Below are positions 36,418 through 45,975 of a DNA stretch of 64,000 bases, piece after piece; the stretch's first letter is position 1; the number at the start of each line of letters is the position of its first letter. Below the pieces are notes generated by a model. That model did no database searches, was not told where the DNA came from, and worked only from the letters and a program-made list of their open reading frames with translations. Location of the stretch: contig CANGQJ010000011.1 of assembly GCA_947456625.1 (NCBI GenBank), positions 20,320-84,319 of the forward strand. Reading direction: 5' to 3'. The translations under genes were made by a program, and so were the position numbers. Origin of the DNA: Bacteroidota bacterium (GTDB taxonomy: Bacteria > Bacteroidota > Bacteroidia > Chitinophagales > Chitinophagaceae).

Positions 36418-37047
36418 ATGACAAACGAAAAAGCAGTAGCTGAAAAGCTACTTCAGGTAGGTGCGGTAAAATTAAGTCCAAATAATCCTTTTACATGGGC
36501 CAGTGGTTGGAAAAGTCCAATTTATTGTGATAACCGAAAAGTATTGTCATTTCCCTATGTGAGAGATTTCATTAAAAGTGAAATGTGTAATGTTATTTTT
36601 GAAAAATTTGAAGGAGCAGATATGTTAGCTGGTGTTGCTACTGCTGGTATTCCTTGGGGTGCTATGGCAGCTGATCAATTAAAGCTCCCTTATATTTATG
36701 TAAGACCAAAACCAAAAGAACATGGACTTGGAAACCAAATAGAAGGCGCATTTGCTCAAACCAATAAAATATTAGTGATTGAGGATCTTATTTCTACTGG
36801 CAAAAGTAGTTTACAAGTAGTAGATGTATTAAGAAATTCAGGACTAGAAGTAGTAGGAATGGTATCTATTTTTAATTATGGATTTAATATTGCAGAAGCG
36901 GCATTTAAAGCAGCTGCAGTTCCATATTTTTCATTAACCAATTATGCTTCTTTAATTGACTTAGCAGTTGAAAAAGGAGAAATTGATAGTACTACTCAGC
37001 AAACACTAATGCAATGGCGTGAAAGCCCATCCACTTGGAATATATAA
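36418..37047 (+). CDS. pyrE: Orotate phosphoribosyltransferase
   Basis: 209 residues. FTWASGWKSPIYCDNR (orotate site), RPKPKEHGLGNQIEGAF (flexible loop with Lys/His) and the PRPP motif VLVIEDLISTGKSS (quoted from KILVIEDLISTGKSS). It makes OMP from orotate and PRPP. Monocistronic; its stop abuts the last base of the LEA-2 gene on the other strand. Confidence 0.97.
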   Translation: MTNEKAVAEKLLQVGAVKLSPNNPFTWASGWKSPIYCDNRKVLSFPYVRDFIKSEMCNVIFEKFEGADMLAGVATAGIPWGAMAADQLKLPYIYVRPKPKEHGLGNQIEGAFAQTNKILVIEDLISTGKSSLQVVDVLRNSGLEVVGMVSIFNYGFNIAEAAFKAAAVPYFSLTNYASLIDLAVEKGEIDSTTQQTLMQWRESPSTWNI

Positions 37048-37545
37048 TTAATTGATTTGACTTTGGATTGTCTTCATAGCTTCCCTAATTACAGATTCTT
37101 TTAAATTTAACGACCTGGTGGTTGTGAAATTAATAGGTACTGTTTTAGTAAATATTCCTTTGGTAAGTGTTGCATTTCCTACAATAGTAATTTTTAGTGG
37201 CTTGTTAAACATGATGTCAACGCTGTGTTGTAAAATACTAGAAAGTTGTATTTCCATTTTAGCAGGAACAATAAAATTAGAAGAAGGAGGAATAGGCAAT
37301 ATTGTATCTAATGCGTAATGTGTAAATTTTTGATCATTTACTAAAATATCACAATCAATTTTCTTTAAGGATAAATTAAAACTATTAGGATTATAATATT
37401 CAATTTGAGCATTTAGGGTACTATTTTTTAAACTAGCCTTCTCTATTTTTAAAGATTTAACTCCTTTAAATTCAAAGGATTTTGCAGTAGTACACGCACT
37501 AAATAAAACAATCAAGAACCCAAAAAGTATAAGTATTTTTTTCAT
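37048..37545 (-). CDS. LEA type-2 family lipoprotein
   Basis: 165 residues. Lipobox with Cys at residue 18 (LFSACTTAKSF). The body is an LEA-2/Why-like beta sandwich: KSLKIEKASLKNSTLNAQIEYYNPNSFNLSL is the typical first half, with YNPNSF as the landmark, followed by two strand pairs around VPAKMEI and FTKTVPINF. Such proteins sit in the outer membrane, often with no known function. ATG lies 4 bases after a TAAATTTG on the minus strand (37550-37557). Confidence 0.82.
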   Translation of the reverse strand: MKKILILFGFLIVLFSACTTAKSFEFKGVKSLKIEKASLKNSTLNAQIEYYNPNSFNLSLKKIDCDILVNDQKFTHYALDTILPIPPSSNFIVPAKMEIQLSSILQHSVDIMFNKPLKITIVGNATLTKGIFTKTVPINFTTTRSLNLKESVIREAMKTIQSQIN

Positions 37546-37619
37546 TTTACAAATTTAAACCTAAAAATAATAGGTATTTGAACAATGTGAAAATATATTT
37601 ACATAACCTTTTGTTAATC

Positions 37620-38219
37620 ATGATCACAACCGACCTGCAATATTTTGGCACCATTTCCTTTATTAAAAATTTAATAAAACAGGACAAGGTATATTTTGAC
37701 AACAACCAACCATTTACTAAAATGAGTTTCAAAAACCGGATGGTTATTGCGTCGGCGCAAGGCCCATTGCATTTAACAATCCCTATTGTTGGAGGCAGGG
37801 ATCAAAAAACATGCATTAGCGAAATTCAAATAGATTATAGCACAAAATGGAATGAACATCATTTAAAATCAATAATAACAAATTATAAAAGAGCCCCCTT
37901 TTTTGAATATTATGAAATGGAGCTAAATGAAATATATAGTCAACAAACAGTATTGTTGGCAGACTTTTTACTAAATATTAATTTGTGGGTAAAATCAAAA
38001 ATGAAAGGGAATTGGGAGCTATCACTTCAAAACAACAATGAGCAACTTAATAGATTTTACGATCCCTATTTGCCTAAAAATTATTTTGAAATAATCAATC
38101 CCGTAATGTACCAACAGGTGTTTGAAGATAAAACAGGTTTTTTGCCTAACTTATGTATTTTAGATATGTTATTTTGTTGTGGTGGGAAGCAAGCTAATTA
38201 TTTAATCACGACGCTTTAA
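37620..38219 (+). CDS. WbqC family protein
   Basis: 199 residues from ATG at 37620 (MITTDLQYFGTISFIKNLIK); the frame is open back to 37578. WbqC-type features: LQYFGTISFIKNLIKQDKVYFDNNQPFTKMSFKNR, where the NxxPFxKxSFxNR-like text is the family landmark, then KWNEHHLKSI, then Y-E-I-YSQQ. In other bacteria WbqC acts in O-antigen or other glycan synthesis. Its last 18 bases overlap the end of the M56 gene on the opposite strand. Confidence 0.82.
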   Translation: MITTDLQYFGTISFIKNLIKQDKVYFDNNQPFTKMSFKNRMVIASAQGPLHLTIPIVGGRDQKTCISEIQIDYSTKWNEHHLKSIITNYKRAPFFEYYEMELNEIYSQQTVLLADFLLNINLWVKSKMKGNWELSLQNNNEQLNRFYDPYLPKNYFEIINPVMYQQVFEDKTGFLPNLCILDMLFCCGGKQANYLITTL

Positions 38220-39608
38220 AATCTCATGTGCCCATTTTTCATAAAGCATTAAATCGTCCCACTCTTTACTATTCATTAAAAAATCATAGGCTTCATTGCT
38301 ATTTTCATATTTGCTTAATTGCGTTTCAAGAATTGCCTTTTTTAACTGATAGCTTTTAACAATAGAAAGTATTAATAATTTATCCGCCCTTTGGTTTTCT
38401 AAGGAGTCATTGGTTTGGCTAAAAGCTGCAAGTCTTGCTTGTTGTTCATGTGCCTTTATCCATTGTTTTGTTTGATCTAATAAGTCATTATAACTAATTT
38501 CACTATTTATATTGTCATTACTTATTGCATCATTTATTATAATATCCGTTTTTAGTTTTGTACTGGATTTTATTTTGTTATGAATAGTGGACTTAACTTT
38601 TGTTGCATATACTGTTTTATTGGACTTATTATTAACACTTAAAGTTTTAAAAACTTTATTATTTGACTTTGGTAACTCTTGATATTTAAAACCTACCAAT
38701 ATAAATAAGCCCATAAACAATAATCCTGTTAAAAGGGAAATTTTACTATTATTTTTTTTTGGGATATTATTCAAATATTTAATGCGCGTAAGTAATTCGT
38801 TATTATCACCAAGCAATGCCATGCTTAAATGATCATTTTTAGTAAAGGATTGGGTAGCAATATTTAATAAAAGTTTTGAATATTTAATGGGTGTTGCTCC
38901 ATTATTTAAAACAAAATGATCACATGCAATTTCCCTTTGGAGTTGTATTATTTTTTTTATTACATAAACAAAAGGATTAAAGCATAAAATAATATAGGTA
39001 GCTTCTAGGCATATATTTACTAAATAATCTCTTCTTAGGATATGCGCAATTTCATGTAATAAAATAAGTCTTAAGTCGGCAGGGGCCATTTGGTTTAAAT
39101 AGGCGGTGGGAAAAACAATAATAGCATCCAATATTCCAAACACAATAGGGGCAGATACTTTATCGCTAGTTGCAATCTTAATTTTTGTAAATAAATTTAA
39201 ATTTAAATCGGCGCTCATTTTTGAATTCAAGGAGTTATCAAAATGGCAACTTTGTTTAATTATTTTTAACTGATTATATTGTATTAAAAGTTTGATTGTT
39301 AAAATTAGTACTGCAATTAAATAAAAATAGGCTAAATAAGTAGTTACATTAAGGGTGTAGTAATATACACTTGCATTTGTATTTATAAAATAGGTAGTTA
39401 AGTTTTCAAAACCTATTAAATGGTACCCAAGAATATCCGCAATAAACAAAATGCAGGCACTAATTTGCAAGCTAGCTGCGATTGTAAATAACTGAGCTGC
39501 CTTATGAATTATATTATTTGCAATAAATTGGTACACAAAATAGCCCAATGCTAAAAAGCAAATATTGTTGTAAATGGCTAAAGGAATATTTGAAAATAGG
39601 GTACTCAT
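38202..39608 (-). CDS. M56 family metallopeptidase (BlaR1/MecR1-like sensor)
   Basis: 468 residues. Membrane segments at about 10-30, 40-65, 90-110 and 290-310. The zinc-protease motif HEIAHILRRDY lies at about 185-195, and the third ligand region is QREIACDHFVL. The C-terminal periplasmic part (about 310-468) does not show the penicillin-binding SxxK/SxN motifs of BlaR1; it is Lys/Ser/Asn-rich then helical, so the signal sensed is unlikely to be a beta-lactam through acylation. Partner of the BlaI-like repressor 17 bases upstream. Confidence 0.85.
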   Translation of the reverse strand: MSTLFSNIPLAIYNNICFLALGYFVYQFIANNIIHKAAQLFTIAASLQISACILFIADILGYHLIGFENLTTYFINTNASVYYYTLNVTTYLAYFYLIAVLILTIKLLIQYNQLKIIKQSCHFDNSLNSKMSADLNLNLFTKIKIATSDKVSAPIVFGILDAIIVFPTAYLNQMAPADLRLILLHEIAHILRRDYLVNICLEATYIILCFNPFVYVIKKIIQLQREIACDHFVLNNGATPIKYSKLLLNIATQSFTKNDHLSMALLGDNNELLTRIKYLNNIPKKNNSKISLLTGLLFMGLFILVGFKYQELPKSNNKVFKTLSVNNKSNKTVYATKVKSTIHNKIKSSTKLKTDIIINDAISNDNINSEISYNDLLDQTKQWIKAHEQQARLAAFSQTNDSLENQRADKLLILSIVKSYQLKKAILETQLSKYENSNEAYDFLMNSKEWDDLMLYEKWAHEILKRRD

Positions 39609-39625
39609 ATTAATACAGTATTGTA

Positions 39626-40006
39626 TTATTTACCATTTTCTAGTTGCTTAATTAACTGCTTTATTTCATTTAAATCGTGTTGGCTTGGGTTATGATTTCC
39701 TAGTGCTTGCATGACTAATTGTGATGTACTTCCACTAAATAAGGTCTTAATCATTTTGCCAATATATTGTTCCTGTGCTTTTTCCTTGTTAAAACAAGGA
39801 GTGTAAATATGTGTTTTTGAAGATTCATCCCTTGTAACTAACCCTTTTTCATGCATGATTTGCATTAATTTAAGGGTAGTGGTGTACCCAATATCCTTGG
39901 TTAATTGAACTACTCTATGCACTTCTCTAACAGTTGCATTTTGTTTTTCCCAAAGAATACTAAGTATTTCTAATTCACTTTCAGTTGGTTTAAATACTTT
40001 ACTCAT
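39626..40006 (-). CDS. BlaI/MecI/CopY-family winged-helix repressor
   Basis: 126 residues. Winged helix: SELEILSILWEKQNATVREVHRVV, then GYTTTLKLMQIMHEKGLVTRDES, the family signature; dimerisation tail from about 80 to 126. In the known systems the sensor protease leads to cleavage or inactivation of the repressor. It is first in the operon with the M56 gene. A palindrome immediately before its ATG may be its operator. Confidence 0.92.
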   Translation of the reverse strand: MSKVFKPTESELEILSILWEKQNATVREVHRVVQLTKDIGYTTTLKLMQIMHEKGLVTRDESSKTHIYTPCFNKEKAQEQYIGKMIKTLFSGSTSQLVMQALGNHNPSQHDLNEIKQLIKQLENGK

Positions 40007-40011
40007 GTTTA

Positions 40012-40027
40012 TACGATTATATTCGTA
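40012..40027 (-). promoter_or_regulatory. Putative BlaI operator
   Basis: Inverted repeat TACGA-N6-TCGTA (40012-40027), 5 bases upstream of the BlaI ATG. Spacing and position fit an autoregulatory operator that overlaps the start of the transcript, although the known staphylococcal BlaI site is TACA-N-TGTA. Confidence 0.4.
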
Positions 40028-40059
40028 AGCAATCTACTACTTCAATGGGATTTAACAAA

Positions 40060-40087
40060 AAATCCCCCCGAAAATTCGGAGGGATTT
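40060..40087 (-). terminator. Terminator of hppA
   Basis: AAATCCC-C-CCGAA pairs with TTCGG-A-GGGATTT, loop AA (the inner pairs open), one mismatch. On the minus strand it is followed by a T5 run. 24 bases after the hppA stop. Confidence 0.8.
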
Positions 40088-40111
40088 ATGTTAAAATTTT
40101 ATAAAAAAATC

Positions 40112-42550
40112 CTATTTCATTTTTAAATATGAAGCATATTTAGCGTTTTGTTCATCTGTTAAAGCCTTACCGTTAACAGTAATTTTACCGTTATTCACGT
40201 TAATATTTACATTATCCTTTGGTGCTAAACCATCCGCTTGTAAAGCCTGTAATAATGTTTTAACGTCAGTAGATACTGTTACAGATTTGTTTTTATCGCA
40301 ACATGCACTGTCACCCATTTTAGCACAAGCTGCAGAATCCATCTTATTGCAAGAAGAATCAGATTGAGTTACCGAAATTTCAACAATTTGTTTATTAACA
40401 GTAGCAGCTCCAGTTGGGTGCATTTTAGCTAAAGTTGGAGCCAATACCAATGAAACAATTGACATTAACTTAATTAAGATATTCATTGAAGGACCTGATG
40501 TATCTTTAAATGGATCACCCACAGTATCACCCGTTACAGATGCTTTATGTGGTTCAGATTTTTTATAGAACATCTCACCATTAATTTCAACTCCTTTTTC
40601 AAATGATTTTTTAGCGTTATCCCAAGCACCACCAGCGTTGTTTTGGAAGATACCCATTAACACACCACTTACTGTTGCACCTGCTAAGAAACCACCTAAA
40701 GCTTCTGGGCCTAATGTGAATCCAATTAAGATAGGAGAGATGATTGTGATTGCACCAGGTAACATCATTTTTTTAAGAGATGCCTCTGTTGAGATAGCCA
40801 CACACTTATCGTACTCCGGCTTACCAGTACCTTCCATAATTCCAGGAATGGTACGGAACTGACGACGAACTTCCTCTACCATTGCCATTGCAGCTTCACC
40901 CACTGCACGAATTGCTAATGAAGAGAAGATAAATGGAATCATACCACCTACAAATAAAGCGGCTAAAACGTCGGCTTTGTAAATATCAATATGTTGATTA
41001 TTTGGCATTGCTACCCCTACAAAGGCAGCAAATAATGCTAATGAAGTTAATGCAGCAGAAGCAATGGCAAAACCTTTACCACTTGCAGCTGTTGTATTTC
41101 CTACCGCATCCAAAATATCTGTTTTCTCTCGAATCTCAGCTGGCAACTCACTCATTTCAGCAATACCACCTGCGTTGTCTGCGATAGGACCAAATGCGTC
41201 AATCGCTAATTGCATAGCAGTTGTAGCCATCATACCGGCAGCAGCAATTGCCACACCATATAAACCCGCACAAGCAAAAGAACCATAAATACCAGCAGCT
41301 AACACTAAAATTGGATAAAAAGTAGATTCCATTCCAATTGCTAAACCACCAATGATATTTGTTGCGTGACCTGTGCTAGATTGTTTGATAATACTTAATA
41401 CCGGACGCTTACCCATTGCAGTATAATATTCAGTAATGATACTCATTAAAGTACCTACGATTAAACCTACTGCAATTGCACCAATTACTCCAAATCTTGT
41501 AAATTCTAATCCTCTCAATACCATTGTTTCAGGTAAAATGTTTGAAACTAAAAAGTAACAAGCAATGGCAGTTAATATCATTGAACCATAGTTACCCATG
41601 TTTAATGCTCTTTGAACTGTTGCAGTATTTAATCCCGCAGACTCACTAATTCTAACAAAGAAAGTACCAATGATAGATAATAAAATACCTACACCAGCAA
41701 TTAACATTGGTAATAAAATAGGAGATAAACCACCAAAGGCATCTACTAACTTTCCACCACCAACACCAGTAACTTCTTGACCCAAAACCATGGTAGCCAA
41801 AACAGTTGCAACATAAGATCCAAATAAATCGGCACCCATACCTGCAACGTCTCCTACGTTGTCACCTACGTTATCTGCAATAGTTGCAGGATTACGAGGA
41901 TCGTCTTCTGGGATACCAGCCTCAACTTTACCTACTAAGTCAGCACCAACGTCTGCAGCTTTAGTATAGATACCTCCACCAACACGTGCAAATAACGCGA
42001 TTGACTCAGCACCTAAAGAGAATCCAGTTAAAATTTCTATTGTTCTTAACATGCCTTCTGCATCGCCATCTGGAGAGAAGAAATGTTTGATAATTAAAAA
42101 TAATCCACCTAAACCTAACACTGCTAAACCAGATACACCTAAGCCCATTACAGAACCTCCTGTGAATGAAACTTTTAATGCACGTGCTAAACTTGTTTTA
42201 GCAGCTTCGGCAGTTCTTACGTTTGCTTTGGTAGCAATTTTCATTCCGATATAACCTGCAGTTGCACTAAATACTGCACCAATTACAAAAGCAATAGCAA
42301 TACTCCAGTGACTAGATTCATTTTTAGAAGCCATAAAACCTAACAACAAAGCTACAATCACCACAAAATATCCTAATATTTTCCACTCAGCTTTTAAGAA
42401 AGCCATAGCTCCTTCAGCAATGTAATTACTGATTTCTTTCATACGAGCATTACCAGCATCTTGTTTAGATACCCAGTTAAATTTTAGAAGGGTGTATAGT
42501 AAACCTACAATACCCATGGCCGGAACGGCATAAAATAGACAATCTTTCAT
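40112..42550 (-). CDS. hppA: K+-dependent membrane-bound pyrophosphatase (H+ pump predicted)
   Basis: 812 residues, about 16 membrane segments. Pyrophosphate-binding loops [21 protein letters not shown] (around 200-220), [21 protein letters not shown] (226-246) and [21 protein letters not shown] are present. [10 protein letters not shown] at 484-493 has Ala where K+-independent enzymes have Lys, so K+ dependence is predicted. The TM6 Glu positions of Na+ and plant-type H+ pumps are Gly244 and Ala248 here; Glu182 in SLGAES of TM5 replaces the usual Ser. The last ~100 residues (710-812) are an extra soluble tail with Cys734, 742, 750, 751. Confidence 0.95.
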   Translation of the reverse strand: MKDCLFYAVPAMGIVGLLYTLLKFNWVSKQDAGNARMKEISNYIAEGAMAFLKAEWKILGYFVVIVALLLGFMASKNESSHWSIAIAFVIGAVFSATAGYIGMKIATKANVRTAEAAKTSLARALKVSFTGGSVMGLGVSGLAVLGLGGLFLIIKHFFSPDGDAEGMLRTIEILTGFSLGAESIALFARVGGGIYTKAADVGADLVGKVEAGIPEDDPRNPATIADNVGDNVGDVAGMGADLFGSYVATVLATMVLGQEVTGVGGGKLVDAFGGLSPILLPMLIAGVGILLSIIGTFFVRISESAGLNTATVQRALNMGNYGSMILTAIACYFLVSNILPETMVLRGLEFTRFGVIGAIAVGLIVGTLMSIITEYYTAMGKRPVLSIIKQSSTGHATNIIGGLAIGMESTFYPILVLAAGIYGSFACAGLYGVAIAAAGMMATTAMQLAIDAFGPIADNAGGIAEMSELPAEIREKTDILDAVGNTTAASGKGFAIASAALTSLALFAAFVGVAMPNNQHIDIYKADVLAALFVGGMIPFIFSSLAIRAVGEAAMAMVEEVRRQFRTIPGIMEGTGKPEYDKCVAISTEASLKKMMLPGAITIISPILIGFTLGPEALGGFLAGATVSGVLMGIFQNNAGGAWDNAKKSFEKGVEINGEMFYKKSEPHKASVTGDTVGDPFKDTSGPSMNILIKLMSIVSLVLAPTLAKMHPTGAATVNKQIVEISVTQSDSSCNKMDSAACAKMGDSACCDKNKSVTVSTDVKTLLQALQADGLAPKDNVNINVNNGKITVNGKALTDEQNAKYASYLKMK

Positions 42551-42598
42551 AAGAATTTACTTAATTCAGTTATTGGTTTTAGATTCAATTAAGGTTTG

Positions 42599-42632
42599 CA
42601 AAAATAGGGTGAAAAGGCCAAAAAACGGCAAA
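42599..42632 (-). promoter_or_regulatory. Promoter of hppA
   Basis: Minus strand: TTTG (42629-42632), 22 bases, TATTTTTG (42599-42606). It lies 49 bases before the hppA ATG. Confidence 0.55.
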
Positions 42633-42643
42633 AAACGACAAGT

Positions 42644-43855
42644 TTACTCTACTAAAGCAGTGGTATCTTGTTTGCCTGTAAATACGGAACTTATTTCCTT
42701 CCCTTTATAGATAGTTTTATTAAAACGGTTTCCAATGATAATAATGGTGGCTGAATTGCTTAAAAGCCTTGTAAAAACAGTATTATTACCATGCCACCAT
42801 CCATTATGATATATGATTTTATCCTCGTTTGGCTTAAGCAACATTCTCCATCCAAAACCATAATTATGAAAGTCCTTAGATAAAGGACTTTTAGGTTCAT
42901 AAGCCATTTCTAGTGTGGTATTTGATAAAAAACTTCCTTCACTCAAGGCTAAATCCCATAAAAACATATCCCTAGCGGTACTATATACGTTTTTATCGCC
43001 ATATATACAATCATATTTTTCAATCTTGTACGGCCTCATTCTAACATCATAGGAGGGGGCATAGCTGTCAATCATCTTAGCATTAAAAATATAGGTATTA
43101 CTCATTTTTAATGGTTTAAAAACTGTTTCGGCCATATAGGTTGGAAAATCCTGCCCGGTAATTTTTTCTATGATAAGCGCTAGAATCACATAATTAGTAT
43201 TACAATATTTAAAAACACGGTTGGGTTGAGCTTGGGGTGCTGGATGTCTTTCAATCATATAGGATAGGACATCGTTATTATTATATAAACCAGTACGATA
43301 TGCTGCTTTGTTAGCAATTAATTTTAATCGTTTAACCAAACGACCACGTTTGTTTTTGGTTACAACCATTTCATATTGTCTACTTTCTAAAAAACGAGTA
43401 TAATCTGGTAATCCACTACGATGTGATAATAACTGCTCAATAGTCACTTCCTTATAAGGAAAGTTAGGTAAGTAGTTTGCTACAGAAGCTTTAAGATCTA
43501 GCTTCTTTTGTTCCCACAACTTTAAAGCAGCCATTGCTGTAAAGGTTTTGGAGATTGACGCTAAATGAAGTGGTGTTGATGGAGAAATTGGTGTTTTAGT
43601 TGAAACATTTAAAAACCCTTTATAATCCTCAAATATAATTTGACCGTTTTTGGCTACTACAATTTCACCACTAAATTGCTTGCCTAATAACTTTTCATAT
43701 TTCTCCTTAATTTGACCGGCAAGGATTGCCTTATTATCTGCGCTTAAAGTATCCTTATGAAAGGTAACAATAGGTTTAATATTAGGATCTTGGCTAGTTC
43801 CACAAGCACAGCTTAAAAAGAAAATTCCAAATAAAAGGGCAATCCTGACAACCAT
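42644..43855 (-). CDS. Serine hydrolase, beta-lactamase class C / D-aminopeptidase family, lipoprotein
   Basis: 403 residues. Lipobox at about residue 18 (FLSCACG). The SxxK catalytic motif is SISKTF at about 105-110 with the preceding LHLASISKTFTAMAALKLWE; the YxN element is YCNTNY, and HNGWWHGN replaces the KTG-box. These are the marks of the class-C-like serine hydrolase family, most members of which are peptidases or esterases and not lactamases. Not in an obvious operon. Located between hppA and serA. Confidence 0.85.
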   Translation of the reverse strand: MVVRIALLFGIFFLSCACGTSQDPNIKPIVTFHKDTLSADNKAILAGQIKEKYEKLLGKQFSGEIVVAKNGQIIFEDYKGFLNVSTKTPISPSTPLHLASISKTFTAMAALKLWEQKKLDLKASVANYLPNFPYKEVTIEQLLSHRSGLPDYTRFLESRQYEMVVTKNKRGRLVKRLKLIANKAAYRTGLYNNNDVLSYMIERHPAPQAQPNRVFKYCNTNYVILALIIEKITGQDFPTYMAETVFKPLKMSNTYIFNAKMIDSYAPSYDVRMRPYKIEKYDCIYGDKNVYSTARDMFLWDLALSEGSFLSNTTLEMAYEPKSPLSKDFHNYGFGWRMLLKPNEDKIIYHNGWWHGNNTVFTRLLSNSATIIIIGNRFNKTIYKGKEISSVFTGKQDTTALVE

Positions 43856-43944
43856 CTGTTAGTATATTTTAATAGGTAAGTATTATTGTTTAACGTCTTT
43901 ATTTAGATTTTATTGCTAATTAGCTTAAGCAAGTATATTTTTTT

Positions 43945-43952
43945 TAACTTTG
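43945..43952 (+). promoter_or_regulatory. Putative -7 element of serA
   Basis: TAACTTTG matches TAnnTTTG and ends 4 bases before the serA ATG, implying a nearly leaderless transcript. No clear -33 TTTG. Confidence 0.4.
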
Positions 43953-43956
43953 TAAT

Positions 43957-45195
43957 ATGAGCAATTTAGATAGGACTAGTTACCCCAAAGATAAAATCAA
44001 AGTTTTATTTCTTGAAAATATTAGCGAAAAAGCGGTACAATATTTTAAACAACAAGGATATACTGATGTAAAAAAAATAGCAGGGGCTTTAAGCGAGGAG
44101 GAATTAATCAAAGCAATTAAAGATGTTCATATTTTAGGTATTCGATCTAAAACATTTATTTCAAAAAGGGTATTGGATAGTGCAAAAAAATTACAAGCAA
44201 TTGGTTGTTTTTGTATTGGCACCAACCAAGTTGACATAAAAGCTTGTAAACAAAAAGGGGTTGCTGTTTTTAATGCCCCTTATAGTAATACAAGAAGCGT
44301 TGCAGAATTAGTAATTGGATCTTCCATTATGCTTATAAGAAAAATTGTAGATAAAAACAAAGCAGCACATGAAGGTATTTGGAATAAAGAAGCTAAAGGA
44401 AGTTTTGAATTAAGAGGAAAAACAATTGGTTTAATTGGCTATGGAAATATAGGAATGCAAACTAGTATCATGGCCGAAGCTATGGGCATGAAAGTTAAAT
44501 TTTATGATGTTGAAACTAAGTTGCCTTTAGGAAATGCAGTTTCTGTAAAATCTATAAAAGAACTTGTTAGTGGTTCAGATATTATTTCATTACATGTTCC
44601 TGAAACTTCTCAAACAAAAAATTTAATAAACAAAGAAGTTATTAAGCAAATAAAACCCGGTGCTATATTAATTAATTATGCTAGGGGTGAAGTGGTTGAT
44701 TTAGATGCACTTGCAGCTGCAATAAAATCAAAACATATAGGGGGCGCTGCTATTGACGTTTATCCATGGGAGCCTGAAAAAAATGGTGATAAATTTGAAA
44801 CTCCATTACAGGGACTATCCAATGTTATTTTAACACCACACATTGGTGGTTCTACCGAGGAAGCTCAAGAAAATATTGGAGAGGATGTAAGTGTTAAATT
44901 GTATCAATACTTAGAACGTGGTGTTTCTAATGGCTCACATTCTATACCACCAATTAGTTTACCTCCAGTAGACGGAGCGCATCGAATATTACATATTCAC
45001 AATAATGTTCCAGGTGTTTTAAGCGCCATTAATACTGTAATGTCCAAGAATAAAATAAATATTGTTGGACAGTATTTAAAAACAAACGATGAAATAGGAT
45101 ATGTTGTTTTAGATGTAGATTCTAAATTATCAAAGCAAGCTATTGAATTGCTAAAAGGAGTTAAGGAAACTATCCGTGTTAGATTACTTTATTAA
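43957..45195 (+). CDS. serA: D-3-phosphoglycerate dehydrogenase
   Basis: 412 residues. NAD-binding GKTIGLIGYGNIGMQTSIMAEAMGM at about 155-180; catalytic Arg/Glu/His set in YARGEVVDLDAL and LTPHIGGSTEEAQENIG. C-terminal ACT domain begins at about 340 (HRILHIHNNVPGVLSAINTVMSK). This is the short type with one ACT and no intervening domain. It starts serine synthesis from 3-phosphoglycerate. Its terminator is shared with cutC. Confidence 0.95.
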   Translation: MSNLDRTSYPKDKIKVLFLENISEKAVQYFKQQGYTDVKKIAGALSEEELIKAIKDVHILGIRSKTFISKRVLDSAKKLQAIGCFCIGTNQVDIKACKQKGVAVFNAPYSNTRSVAELVIGSSIMLIRKIVDKNKAAHEGIWNKEAKGSFELRGKTIGLIGYGNIGMQTSIMAEAMGMKVKFYDVETKLPLGNAVSVKSIKELVSGSDIISLHVPETSQTKNLINKEVIKQIKPGAILINYARGEVVDLDALAAAIKSKHIGGAAIDVYPWEPEKNGDKFETPLQGLSNVILTPHIGGSTEEAQENIGEDVSVKLYQYLERGVSNGSHSIPPISLPPVDGAHRILHIHNNVPGVLSAINTVMSKNKINIVGQYLKTNDEIGYVVLDVDSKLSKQAIELLKGVKETIRVRLLY

Positions 45196-45206
45196 TTTTA
45201 TAAATT

Positions 45207-45260
45207 AAAATATGCTATTAAATTGTCTATTCTAGAGGGCTAAATTTAATAGCATATTTT
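45207..45260. terminator. Bidirectional terminator embedded in the end of cutC
   Basis: AAAATATGCTATTAAATT (45207-45224) pairs over 18 bases with AATTTAATAGCATATTTT (45243-45260), followed by a T run. The 3' arm lies inside the coding sequence of cutC (stop at 45232-45234), so the cutC C terminus (IKNMLLNLAL) is partly encoded by the terminator. It serves serA on the plus strand. Confidence 0.75.
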
Positions 45261-45963
45261 TTATTTCGGTTACATCAACGCCCATTGAAATCATATTTTC
45301 ATTCATTAATGGGGCGTTGTATGTCATATTACTATTAATGGCTTTTCTTGCAGAACTATGTATTTCACAAGTACCAGTTTCATTTAAAATTAAGCTACAG
45401 TTATTGGCTCTTATGCCACTTCCAGGTAAAATTATAATTCGCCCAGCCGCTTTAATTACCAATTCTTTTACCAATGGCAATGCATCCAAAACATTGGGTA
45501 CTTGTCCACTAGTAAGTATTCTTTTACAACCAGTTTTAATAATATCCTCAAGTCCTTTAAAAGGATCATTACAACGATCAAATGCTCTGTGAAAAGTTAT
45601 TTCCATGGGAGCTGCCAAAGCAACAAGTTCGGAAGTTCGCTTTGTATCAATGCTGCCATCTGCATTTAATAATCCTATTACAGCTCCAGGATATCCTAAT
45701 TCTTTTACTAAATCTAAGTCTGCTTTGATACTTTCATACTCCGTGTTTGTATATAAAAAATCACCGCCTCTAGGTCTTATAATTGGAAATACTGGAATAG
45801 TTGTTAAACCAATTAAAGTTTTTAAACTACCGTAAGATGGGGTAGTACCACCCTCACTTGGATTTTCACAAAATTCAATACGGTTAGCACCCGCAGCAAT
45901 TGCAGCCAATGCAGCTTCTACCGAAAACACGGCAACTTCTAAGATTATTTTTGAATGATTCAT
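45232..45963 (-). CDS. cutC: CutC family protein (copper homeostasis annotation)
   Basis: 243 residues, TIM-barrel CutC family: VAVFSVEAALAAIAAGANRIEFCENPSEGGTTPSYG is the N-terminal signature, then IIRPRGGDFLYT, then ITFHRAFDRCNDP, then ILTSGQ and IILPGSGIRANN. The link with copper is debated; conserved acidic and His residues suggest an enzyme. It is 12 bases downstream of the glycosylasparaginase gene, a common Bacteroidota pair, and belongs to the same minus-strand transcript. Confidence 0.92.
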   Translation of the reverse strand: MNHSKIILEVAVFSVEAALAAIAAGANRIEFCENPSEGGTTPSYGSLKTLIGLTTIPVFPIIRPRGGDFLYTNTEYESIKADLDLVKELGYPGAVIGLLNADGSIDTKRTSELVALAAPMEITFHRAFDRCNDPFKGLEDIIKTGCKRILTSGQVPNVLDALPLVKELVIKAAGRIIILPGSGIRANNCSLILNETGTCEIHSSARKAINSNMTYNAPLMNENMISMGVDVTEIKNMLLNLAL

Positions 45964-45975
45964 TTAAACATTTTC

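Noticed and set aside
42644..43855. Beta-lactam resistance gene
   Set aside because: SxxK and YxN are present but the class-C-like family is mostly peptidases/esterases, and it is far from the BlaI pair; calling it a lactamase is not justified.
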